Positions 10,341 to 20,354 of a DNA stretch of 64,000 nucleotides are shown in pieces. Both the position numbers and the translations under genes were made by a program. Origin of the DNA: Oscheius dolichura. Lineage: Eukaryota; Nematoda; Chromadorea; Rhabditida; Rhabditidae. The stretch's first letter is position 1; every line of letters begins with the position of its first letter. The stretch is taken from contig OW051492.1 in assembly GCA_932521035.1 (NCBI GenBank), forward strand, positions 6,696,001-6,760,000. The letters run 5' to 3'. Under the pieces are notes generated by a model that worked only from the letters and a program-made list of their open reading frames with translations, had not been told where the DNA came from and did no database searches.

Positions 10341-10612
10341 GCGGGTGCTATTCTCTTTGCTTTAAAAATATTTTACTCAATATGCTGACATCGGATTTGT
10401 CTGATTTAGACGGCAAATGACTGTTCACATCAAGAGCAACATTTTGACACCAAGCATTATGGAAAAGTATCCAAAAAACTATTTTTGAACCCCAAATGTG
10501 GTTTTGCTGAACAAAATTCATGAGGGCTGCATTTCTCTTCACTTCTTCCGTATTTTCTATTTTTCTCTTTCTCTACTAGTATGCCTCCGGCCGCTATCGG
10601 CCACGTTGGGAT

Positions 10613-10671
10613 TAAAAATTTGACGGTCGAATAAGGTTTAACAGTGGGATAAAATTTGACGGTCGAATTTT
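10613..10671. repeat. Two direct copies of AAATTTGACGGTCGAAT
   Basis: The motif AAATTTGACGGTCGAAT occurs twice, at about 10616 and 10652, about 36 bp apart. Its function is unknown. It may be a repeat-family remnant. Confidence 0.6.
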
Positions 10672-10962
10672 TCTGCTTCTCTCACTTTCCCATACAATCC
10701 GTCTAATCCGTACAGACGACAGGTCATACAGACAGACACACAGACATCTGCCCGTTATTAGGGTAGGATATAGCAATTTTTTGCCCCCGTTTTGTGATGA
10801 CGGAGGCTCCGCGTTAGACTCTTCCCCGTCCGGTTGGTTTGGTCGAGATTCCCGGCTTTGACCAATCCCAGACCATTTTAACCATAGGCTGACCAAGCTC
10901 GGCTGGCTATGGAAAAAGGGCTTAACTTTGGTAAAGTGCTGTCGATTCGTCATCGCGCTATA

Positions 10963-11575
10963 GTCTGTTTCAAATGAAAGTTTTTCAAAAGCAATTTCTT
11001 CAAAATTTTTCGACATTCGGATATGACATAGACTTCGATCATTTTTATATTTTTTGGGTAGATAATAATTCAAGTAGGCAAATGCAGTGATAAAAACAAG
11101 TGAAACATGTGCAAATGCGCAAAAAACTGCATGCTAAACTATCGGGTTGGACCATCTAGACGGCCAAGTTGCCCCATCGATCACTTATTTATCCTTTAAA
11201 GGAACAGTACAAGAGTTTTTGCTACAGTACCCCAAGTTTTCGAAACTATCATGAATTTTGTTGTAACTGATCTTATTTTGCAGAGCTAATTTTGCTGATC
11301 AAAACGGTCTATTTAGTATCACATAAAATTATTGCAAAATACAAAAAACTGTTCAATACCTGTAAACAGCGCGACTCCGTTATCTGAACGCGCATCGGAC
11401 GAAATTCGCAATACAAAATTGAAAGTTTGCATATATTTTTCTCGCGAATTTGACATTTTTGTAATTTTTAAAATAGATAACTTTGATCAGAAAAAATTTC
11501 TGAACAAGATAAAGCCAACTTCAAAAAACTCTTGTACTGTACCTTTAAATAGATACATTTCCATTTGAAATGGAC
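10963..11575. repeat. TA-target MITE, copy 2, interrupted by another MITE
   Basis: The left end GTCTGTTTCAAATGAAAG and right end CATTTGAAATGGAC flank internal sequence closely matching copy 1 at 8082-8388. Shared blocks include a 17-base AT-rich stretch near 11061 and GGTTGGACCATCTAGACGGC. TA lies outside both ends. A 345-bp element (11200-11544) interrupts it. Without that insert it is about 264 bp. Confidence 0.78.
11200..11544. mobile_element. MITE nested in MITE copy 2, TTAA target site
   Basis: Terminal inverted repeats AGGAACAGTACAAGAGTTTTT and the near-complement ending CTTGTACTGTACCT are flanked by TTAA on both sides (11196-11199 and 11545-11548). A TTAA target fits a piggyBac-type MITE, although the canonical CCC end is absent. 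Copy 1 lacks the insert at the equivalent position, so the insertion is younger than copy 2. Confidence 0.7.
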
Positions 11576-11859
11576 TATAGCTCAAAAAACGTTATTACAA
11601 TTTTGGAAATTTGAAAGCTCGCTTCCTCCTCACTCCCTCATTTTTTAAAAAATTCTAAAAGTGCAGTTCGAGCGAGCAAAAATTATCGGTTCGAATGAGC
11701 CTACTCTCGACTCCCAAGCTCAAAAAAACGTGTTACATAAGGCACTTTTTTATTAAAAAAAGTAGAAAATAAAACAAAAACACAACAAGTTTAGTAGATC
11801 AAAATTATTTATTTGTGAAAAAACATCACATAAAATTTACGGAAGAGATCAACAGAAGT

Positions 11860-12359
11860 TTAATCGACCGATTCCATGTCCTTTAAGTAATCCTCAGCAC
11901 CTTCGACATGAGGAAATTCCTTGCTTTGAAGTTGGGGCTCTTCTTCGGCTTCGTCTCCCTCGTCGCCAAGGTCCAAACCAAGCTTGATCATGCGGTAGAT
12001 GCGAGTGGCATGTGACTGTGGCTCCTCCAGTGTGAATCCTGAGGACAGAAGGGCAGTCTCGAAGAGAAGTACCACAAGATCCTTTACGGTCTTGTCATTT
12101 TTGTCGGCTTCTACTCGTTCACGAAGCGCTCTAAAACGAAAAAGATGAAAAACTTTTACAAAGAAACGTACTACATGATGCTGTGGTCAGGATTGATCTC
12201 CATACGTTTCTTAGCAGCCATGTAGCCCATGGTGGATGAGTCGCGAAGAGCTTGGGCCTTCATGATTCTCTCCATGTTTGCAGACCATCCATATTCCGAG
12301 GTAACGATACAGCAGGGAGAAGAAACTAAGCGGTTGGAGACAGCAACCTTCTCCACCAA
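11860..12359 (-). pseudogene. Broken tandem copy of the HSP90 3' end
   Basis: The segment encodes the last roughly 155 residues of HSP90, nearly identical to the intact gene at 12473-14979, plus matching 3' UTR sequence (11785-11859). It has no upstream exons: homology begins abruptly at about 12359, inside exon 8 of the intact gene. At 12171-12173 the triplet after IM is a stop (TAG unspliced; splicing at the nearby GT would give TAA). One intron present in the intact gene (12596-12636) is absent, so MIK runs directly into LGLDLG. The other intron, at about 12131-12169, is kept, which argues against a processed retrocopy and for a DNA-level tandem duplication. It is probably non-functional. 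Confidence 0.85.
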
Positions 12360-12472
12360 GTAGTCGAGTAGTGCACGAACGAAACACGAAAATATAACAA
12401 ATTTAATAGATCAAAATTCTTTATTTGTGAAAAACAACAAATAAAAATCATGTAAGAGAGATCAACAGATGT

Positions 12473-14979
12473 TTAATCGACCGATTCCATGTCCTTCAAA
12501 TAATCCTCAGCTCCTTCGACATGAGGAACATCCTTGCTTTGAAGTTGAGGCTCTTCTTCGGCTTCGTCTCCCTCGTCGCCAAGGTCCAAACCAAGCTGGA
12601 ATATATAATATATACAACATATTATATATAAAATACCTTGATCATGCGGTAGATGCGAGTGGCGTGTGACTGAGGCTCCTCCAGTGTGAATCCAGAGGAC
12701 AGAAGAGCAGTCTCGAAGAGAAGTACCACAAGATCCTTTACGGTCTTGTCATTTTTGTCGGCTTCAACTCGTTCACGAAGCGCTCTAAAATCAATGATGA
12801 AAAAGTTCTACAAAGAAACGAACTTCATGATGCTGTGGTCAGGATTGATCTCCAGATGTTTCTTAGCAGCCATGTAGCCCATAGTGGATGAGTCGCGAAG
12901 AGCTTGGGCCTTCATGATTCTCTCCATGTTTGCAGACCATCCATATTCCGAGGTGACGATACAGCACGGAGAAGAAACCAAGCGGTTGGAGACAGCAACC
13001 TTCTCCACTTTCTTTTCAAGAATGTCCTTGATGACGTTGCACAATTTCTCGAACTTGACCTAGAACAATCAAGTGTAAATAAAGGCATGATCCTTAGAGG
13101 CGAACCTTATCTTCTTCGAATTGTTTCTTTTCTTCCTCAGACTCGGGAAGTTCAAGTCCTTCTTTGGTGACGGAAACCAGCTTCTTGCCATCGTATTCCT
13201 TGAGTTGCTGTACGCAGTATTCATCGATGGGGTCAATCATGTAGAGCACTTCGAATCCACGGTTACGCACTCTTTCAACAAATGCTGAATTGGCGACAGA
13301 ATCCTGTAAAATTACCATTTAAATTGAATTTACATCACTAATACCTTTGACTCTCCAGTGATGTAGTAGATTTGGGTCTGATGTTCCTTCATCCGAGAAA
13401 CGTAATCCTTCAATGAAGTCAGTTCGTCCGAAGCGGAAGACGCGTAGCGAAGGAAATCAGAAAGCTTCTTGCGGTTTGTAGAGTCCTCGTGGATTCCAAG
13501 CTTCAGGTTCTTGCCGAATTGCTCGTAGAACTTTTTGAAGTTATCCTACAAACAAAAACAGTTTAAAAGTATATCAATAAAAATACCTTGTCCTCGGCGA
13601 TTTCCTCGAAAAGTTCGACGCATTTCTTGACAAGGTTCTTGCGGATAACCTTCAGGATTTTGCTTTGTTGAAGCATTTCACGGGAAATGTTGAGAGGAAG
13701 ATCCTCCGAGTCGACGACACCTTTGACGAAGTTGAGGTAATCCGGCATCAGCTCCTCGCAATTCTCCATGATGAAGACCCTCCTGACGTAAAGCTTGATA
13801 GAGTTCTTGCTCTTCTTGTTCTCGAAGAGGTCGAAAGGAGCACGCTGAGGTACGAAGAGGAGAGCGCGGAACTCTAGTTGTCCCTCAACGGAGAAGTGCT
13901 TCACAGCCAGATGATCTTCCCAGTCGTTGCTCAGAGATTTGTAAAACTCCGCGTACTCTTCATTGGAAATGTCATCAGGATTGCGAGTCCAGATAGGCTT
14001 GGTCTTGTTGAGCTCCTCATCTTCTTGGTACTTCTCCTTGATCTTCTTCTTTTTCTTATCAGCCTTCTTGTCGGCATCCTCGTCTTCACCGACGCTCTCT
14101 ACTTCACCTTCTTTCTTCTCCTGAAAATACACCAAATCATCAATTTGACTAGCTCAACTAACTTCGTCTTTTTTATCTTCCTCAGCTTCGTCGTCCGAAA
14201 CCTCTTTCTCTCGTTCTCGTTCTACGACAAGCTTGATCGGATAGCCAATGAACTGCGAGTGCTTCTTGACGATCTCCTTGATACGGCGTTCCTCGAGATA
14301 CTCGACCTGGTCTTCCTTTATGTGCATCGTAATCTTCGTACCACGAGTCAATTCAGGATCGCTGATAGTCCTGAACACCATCATATTTGTCGATGTTCGG
14401 AGTCCAACTTACTTTACTATGAAGGATCCGCCAGCACTCGACTCCCATTGATAGCAATCGTCATCATTGTTCTTTGACGTTACGACGACTCGGTCGGCAA
14501 CCAGGAAAGCCGAGTAAAATCCGACACCAAACTGTCCTAAAATGAAATTGCCGTAAAGAAGTCAAAAAGACTTACCAATCATGGAAATGTCGGCTCCAGC
14601 TTGAAGAGCTTCCATGAAAGCTTTGGTTCCCGACTTGGCGATGGTTCCCAGGTTGTTAACGAGATCCGCTTTCGTCATGCCAATTCCAGTGTCCATGATG
14701 GTGAGAGTCTTTTCATCCTTGTTTGGAGTCACTTTGATGAAGAGCTCCTTGCCAGTATCGAGCTCGCTGGGCTCCGTCAAAGCCTACAATTGAACATTAT
14801 ACAGAATCAGCAAAATACAAGCTCACTTGGTAGCGGATCTTGTCGAGGGCATCGGACGAATTAGAGATCAGCTCACGAAGAAAGATTTCCTTGTTTGAAT
14901 AGAAGGTGTTGATGATGAGAGACATCAACTGGGCAATTTCCGCCTGGAAGGCGAAGGTTTCACCGTTTTCAGACGACAT
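12473..14979 (-). CDS. Cytosolic HSP90 chaperone
   Basis: Ten exons (14827-14979, 14576-14783, 14536 to 14413, 14163-14370, 13587-14120, 13345-13545, 13106-13303, 12824-13059, 12637-12784, 12473-12595) join in frame to 710 residues. The GHKL ATPase domain is complete, with [33 protein letters not shown] and [13 protein letters not shown] charged Lys/Glu linker follows, then the client-binding middle domain and the dimerisation domain. The cytosolic form is shown by the lack of a signal peptide or KDEL. The last five residues are MESVD rather than the usual TPR-binding MEEVD. It acts as an ATP-driven dimer in protein maturation. Regulation is evident from a perfect four-unit heat shock element about 90 bp upstream. 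In C. elegans the orthologue is daf-21. Confidence 0.96.
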
Positions 14980-15068
14980 CTTCTGAAACTGAAACGGATC
15001 GTTGACTGGTTAGACAAATAAATGCAAGAAATAGAAGAATTACAAGCAGACAAGCGATCATCAATGAG

Positions 15069-15088
15069 TTTCGAGAATATTCTCGAAC
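15069..15088. promoter_or_regulatory. Heat shock element upstream of HSP90
   Basis: Four contiguous alternating pentamers TTTCG-AGAAT-ATTCT-CGAAC match nTTCn/nGAAn perfectly, the binding site of trimeric HSF1. The site lies 90-109 bp before the HSP90 start codon. Confidence 0.85.
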
Positions 15089-15299
15089 TCAATAGATTCG
15101 CCTCGCTCCACAGAATACATTGAAACACGCTTTTTTGTATAAAAATAAGGCCTAGGCCAACACCTCAAAGGTCTAAAATGCGTGAATTTTTGTTCCGAAA
15201 TAACCCAAAAATAACTTTTTCTCGCACAAAAATCTGTTCGCATTTTGATACACAAAAAACTAATTATCTTTGCTGCGCTACATTTGTAGGAATCGATTA

Positions 15300-15432
15300 G
15301 TTCTTTTCCAAAAAATAGGGATACTGTAATCAGGGTTTTCTTGAATCAGGCAAACTTTGCGATTTTGTTCTCGGATCCCAAATGGTCTCGAACGGAGACA
15401 AATAACTGTATCCCTATTTTTTGGAAAAGAAC
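15300..15432. repeat. 133-bp MITE with TA target site
   Basis: The end GTTCTTTTCCAAAAAATAGG at 15300 is matched by its complement ending at 15432, and the paired sequence continues through GATAC. TA lies outside both ends (15298-15299 and 15433-15434). It is a Tc1/mariner-type MITE about 320 bp upstream of the HSP90 start. Confidence 0.8.
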
Positions 15433-15439
15433 TATACCA

Positions 15440-16237
15440 ATTCTTTCGAACATGCTGAATCGAATGTAACTTACAGAAAAAGCTGAAAATGTGGTTTTCG
15501 AAAGGGAGGGGGGAGGGAGAGAGATACTTTCCCAACTGGAGAGGGAGGTGCCTGGATCCATTACCGTTTTCCCGTCCACAATTCCGTATATTTTGCTCTT
15601 ATAAAAACAGTAGTGGAAACAAATGAGCAGATAAAGTTGAACGGGTTGTGGCAACAACAATAGAAGGCAATACGTTGAACGAGGAGCCTGTGAATGAGTA
15701 CGCCGGGTCAGAACTATCTACACCAACTCTGAGGTAAAAATCCCATTGAAGCGATATGAGTTTTCGAGGGGTGATGCGCTGTTGCCCATGTATAATTCAA
15801 ATGGCTCACATCGATCAGTCTCGACGCCATTTCCTTTCTTCTTTTGTGACTTTTTCGTGTGCCTCATGAATTGCCCTTCCGGGCGCAGCTTCTCTACACC
15901 TTATTTATACAACTGTCCAACAAACCAAATCTGATAACGCGTGAGGGCCGCATCGGGAAAGCCGTAACCCAGTTACGAGGGACAGCTGATAATCCCACTA
16001 TTTTTCCCGTCTGATCAATTAACTCTTTTTGTTCTTTATGTTGTCTGCCTGCCGTCCAATAATTTATTTCCTCTTGTCTCGAAAGAGTCATTTCCCTCGA
16101 ACACGAGATTTAATCCGATCCATAGCACGCCATTCCTGGGGATTTCCTCCATCCGCTCCTCCTCCTCCTTCTCAATTATCTGCCTCTCCTCTATTTCCTT
16201 CTCCAGTATCAAAAATAAAATAAAAATAGAAATTTAG
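15440..16237. other. Intergenic region between HSP90 and DHHC gene
   Basis: No gene is supported. Open frames show no bias or domain. The region changes from AT-rich to GC-rich near 16240. Confidence 0.45.
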
Positions 16238-16352
16238 ATGGATCACTCGGAGTATCACACTCCCCGATCAGACCACGACAAATTGTTCGATCTCCCTAGC
16301 CAGCCGGATGGAGATGAGGAAATCGAATCTGGCCAAAGACGCCCTTCCGAGG
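16238..16352 (+). CDS. Possible 5' exon of the DHHC gene
   Basis: An AG directly before ATG (AAATTTAG|ATG) looks like a spliced-leader acceptor. The open segment MDHSEYHTPRSDHDKLFDLP is acidic and hydrophilic, like the N-terminal tails of ZDHHC9/14 proteins, and ends at a possible donor (GAG|GTTGTT). It can join in frame to an acceptor at 17646 but not to the better acceptor at 17674. It may be an alternative first exon or a chance frame. Confidence 0.35.
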
Positions 16353-17646
16353 TTGTTTTTTCCCACTTCTCCGCCCTCTGCCCCCCTTTATTCCGTCAAA
16401 ACGAGAAAAATGAAATTGATATTGGCCGGAAGAGGGGCCACGAGATATTCTAACGCCTCGTTTGGTGTTTGCTGTTTTTAGCGTAGAGAACCAGTTCTTC
16501 AGTGAAACACAGCGCGCCATTTTGTCATTTGCGTCCCATAAGTGGCATCTCTCCTTATTCTCTTGGCCCCTCCCTCCCGCCCCTAACCTCCCCCGCCTGA
16601 GAAGAAGCCCAAAATATCCACTAGAAGTGGGTTAAAGGACTGTTCCCAGTTGAAACTTTCGATATTGTTGATTCGGCCGGCCCGGCATGTCAAGGTTATC
16701 TAACGGTTCGTGTTGAATGTGACCCGGCCCCCCGCCGCAATATTTTCCCTAGAAAATCTTGGAAGATGGGCGTCCCTTTGGAGTGTTTACTTAGGCCGCC
16801 AAACAGCTAATTGATATATCCGACATTGTGGCTCGTCACGGGCTGCTCCACTAACCCGTAAAACATGCCGGCCAACTGTCCCCCTTTAATGCGGACCTCC
16901 TGCACCCTCGATTATTCCATTTCTTCGCCTTTTTCTCCCCGAAAACATGTTGTTTCTTGGCTGTAAATCTCCTGGCTGCCACTGTTTGCATTCAAATGTC
17001 AGGATGATTCTCCTCTGTTTGCATCTGATTCACCCAACTCAAATCATCTCTGGATATTGATTTCCTCTCCCCAAAATCGGAGCTCTCTTTTGTGAATTAT
17101 CGCCTCCTTATCGGGACTGGTCCGACCCGTTTGCCCTGCCACTGGAATCGACCTTTTTCGGGAATTCTGTTAAACTTTAATGAGTCCATTAATTCGGGCG
17201 GCGGCCACTCCTCGTAGCTCCCACCTGCCCGTATAAACAACGTCTTCCAGGTATCGGCCCATTCGGTGGGACTCTGCTCCCCGGGCTCCTCGGACTCCTG
17301 TCCCCGTCGCCATCAGCACGAAGTTCTCCGGGAGCCGCTGCTAGGTAACGTGGGTAATAACCTGTCCCGTATCAGGGGCCATCCCCCTTCCGTGTGTTTT
17401 GACAGCCACGTTTGCCTCCCAGATTATGCCTTAATTACGGCCGGCCAGATTGGGATTGCCTCTTGGCCCCCCGTATAGATTGCCCCGATGAATCGGACCG
17501 TTGAATCAGACTGTTCGGGTCGTGTCCCGCACCGTGGCAGTAGTCTTTCTTGTCTGCCCCCTCCCCCATTTATATCCGCTCCCCCGGGAGGACGACTCCT
17601 CCGCCCGGCTGATTCCTACTCCCAAAAAGGCGTGTCTTCCCGCCAG
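16353..17646. other. GC-rich noncoding stretch, intron or promoter of DHHC gene
   Basis: No domain-bearing frame is seen. If the 16238 exon is real, this is its first intron; otherwise it is the promoter. Confidence 0.4.
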
Positions 17647-17679
17647 ATCCTACCTCTGATACGTTTCTTTGCAGAATCA

Positions 17680-19221
17680 ATGTCCACCGCGGCTGCCTCG
17701 ACCGCGGACCTGGTGGTCGGTGGAGTCGGAGGCCCCCAGAACATCCCGGCCGACAGAAAGTTTACCAGGAAGTGGCGACACCACGCCGGCAGGAACCGCT
17801 TCTTCTGTGACGGCAGGGTGGGTCCGCCCGATCTCCCCCGACATCCTCCCTTCAGGTGATGATGTCCCGGCAGTGCTCCGTCTTCGTCTTCACCCTCTTT
17901 CTCCTCTCCACCACCATGACCCTTTTCTTCATCTTCGAGTTGGTCTCCCTCCTCCTCCCTGACCCCCTCCCTCAGATCTCCCTTCCTCTTCCACGAAATC
18001 ACTCCCGCTCTGCCCATAGTGGCCGCTGTCCTCTTCGTAATGGTTACCGTCAATCTCATCAAGACCTCCTTCACCGACCCGGGCATCCTCCCCCGAGCCA
18101 CGAATCTGGAGGTCATCGAGATGAACCGCCAGATGCAGCTAGGTAGTCTTTGGCCCTTTTCACCTACTCCTCCCTTGCAGAAATGTGTCAAGACCCGAAC
18201 TACAACATGGAGGAGAGCGCGGCTCGCGGTATCTCCCGGACGAAGCAGGTAGTGGTGAATGGGCAGACAGTTCGCCTCAAGTACTGTGAGTTTCGTCCCC
18301 TTCCCAATTCACTCCTCCTCAGGCTACACGTGTCGCCTGTTCCGTCCTCCCCGCAGTTCCCACTGCTCCATCTGCGACAACTGTATCCTCAACTTCGACC
18401 ACCACTGTAAGTCTTTTCCTCCCTCCCGGCCACTTCTCTCTTCAGGTCCCTGGGTGGGTAACTGTGTCGGCCTCCGCAACTACCGGCACTTCTACTTTTT
18501 CATCTGTAGTCTGTCCCTCCTCATCCTCCTCATCTTCTCCTGCTGTGTTGCCCACATGGTCATCCGTGAGTCTCCTTCTCTCTTCCTCCCCCACTCCTTC
18601 TCTTCAGTGACCAAACGGGAAAAACAGTTTCTCGACGCGGTCCGGCATTCTCCCCTGACCGTGGTCATCGCCCTCATCTGCTTCTTTGCCGTCTGGTGAG
18701 TCCCTCCTTCTCGTCTCTCAAGCAATATCCTCCCAGGTCGATCTGTGGTCTCTCCGGGTTCCACACCTACCTCTTGGCCACGAATCAGACGACGAACGAA
18801 GACGTAAGACCTTCTTCTTCCCTCCTCCCCCACTTCGTTTATTCCAGATAAAGGGAGCATACAACAACAAACGTCGGCCGGACGTGGTCAATCCGTTCAG
18901 CCGAGGCGGCCTCTTCAAGAACCTCTGCTTCACCCTGTGTGCCCCCGAGCAGCCGAGGTTCGTCCGCCTATTGCCTCGTGTCCATCCTCCCCTCATTTCA
19001 GTCTGCTGGATGCCCGGGGATACGCCCTCGACTCGGTGATAGAGGTCCGCGTGGACAGGGGCTATGTGAACGAGGCCGCCAATAACGGGACCTCCATCGG
19101 CCGGAGCCGAGAAGACCTGGCCGAGGTCACTGCCCATCCCGACGTCGTCGTTGTACATAATCCGAAGCAGGATGCCGGCCGGAGTACGGTGGAACTGCAG
19201 CCAATCGAACGAGCCATCTAG
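17680..19221 (+). CDS. DHHC palmitoyltransferase, ZDHHC9/14/18 family
   Basis: Ten exons (17680-17817, 17856-17938, 17976-18142, 18181-18285, 18323-18406, 18446-18565, 18608-18695, 18737-18803, 18848-18957, 19002-19221) give 393 residues. The catalytic cysteine-rich domain is complete: [18 protein letters not shown], then [17 protein letters not shown]. The N-terminal RKW...[10 protein letters not shown] block and the later [20 protein letters not shown] (TTxE motif) are diagnostic of the ZDHHC9/14/18 clade. Four membrane helices flank the DHHC domain. The enzyme attaches palmitate to cysteines of membrane proteins, usually at Golgi or plasma membrane; human ZDHHC9 acts on Ras. Introns are 37-44 nt and pyrimidine-rich. 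The start is taken at the ATG 5 nt after a TTTGCAG acceptor, a likely trans-splice site. An upstream exon is possible. Confidence 0.93.
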
Positions 19222-20354
19222 CCAGACGTGTACATATCCTCTCGCCACGGGTCGCCCCTTGCCATCCTCCTTTCTCGGGTACAAGGAATAAACGAATGCT
19301 CCTCTACCCCCGCTAAATATTGTTTTTCATTTTCGATATCCGGGCGAGAATCTCTGGAATGCGACAGTTGTCCTGGCCGACGTCAGGGGAGTCCCCCGGC
19401 AATACAGAGAGGGCCGGTCCTCTCCCGGCTCCATTACCGAGTCTGTAATTATTCCATCACGCCAACCCGGAATAGTTATCATGGCTGACGCCACCTGGGG
19501 CAACCCCCGGACACTTTAATAGAGTCGCCGGGCCCCCTAAGTAAATGCAGTCCTAATCATCGAATTCGGAAAGTCCCCCGGGGGATTCGCTAAGCTTTTC
19601 AGGGCCCTTTCACCGCCCAAGAATGCAATCTCAGAATGTCTCCGAGAAATAAAAGAAGAACTTTCTCTTTGTTGTCATTTGACGCGTTTCTATACATTTC
19701 TCCGGCAGAAGAGCATTCTTCTGGGGATACTGTAGGAGATATAATGCGAGGGGCACAAATGTAGCATCAAACAATAAGAGGAGGCTACCTATCTTATGAG
19801 AAACTAGCGAGAAAAGCGGTAACAGACAAAAAGGAACATCTCCTCAAATCACGGGATAGACGGACTGTAGGTGGCCGGGGTCTCGCTGGTTAGAGTGGAC
19901 CAAATGGTGACAGAGAAGCAATTGGATCGCTCCAACTAGCGAGAGCCGATCGGCGAGTTGCCGGCCCGGAGGAGGAGTCACCCGGAAGAGGTGGATCAGG
20001 GCGGGGCTTGGCCCGGCAGAAAGGGTAGGATGGGTAATGGGGACTGGTTGAAGTTGAACTTGAAGTGTGAAGCACTCGACGCCACTCCGAGAGATATGAG
20101 CCGATCGGGCCCTCTAGAAAACAAACCGCCTCTATCGCTTCTTTTGTATCAATAGCCAGCCGGGGAGGACCCATAGAGGAGGGGGAGGACGAGTCAGCCC
20201 CTTGTAACCATTCCCTCTTGTCCGTGACATATGTTTAATCGAAAGACAGTTCTGGTAAGTTACTGCTTCATCCCAGCAAATCTCCTATAATCCATACTGA
20301 GAACCTGGAATGCCACCACAATGGCCTCTTGTTATAAAGGATATAAATAATTTA
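19222..20354. other. Convergent intergenic region, GC-rich
   Basis: This is the space between the DHHC and D-aspartate oxidase 3' ends. A GGAATAAACG polyadenylation signal for the DHHC gene lies near 19286. Nothing else is supported. Confidence 0.5.

Noticed and set aside
12171-12359. Downstream HSP90 copy as a functional short HSP90 gene
   Set aside because: No start codon or promoter, abrupt 5' truncation and an in-frame stop at 12171-12173.
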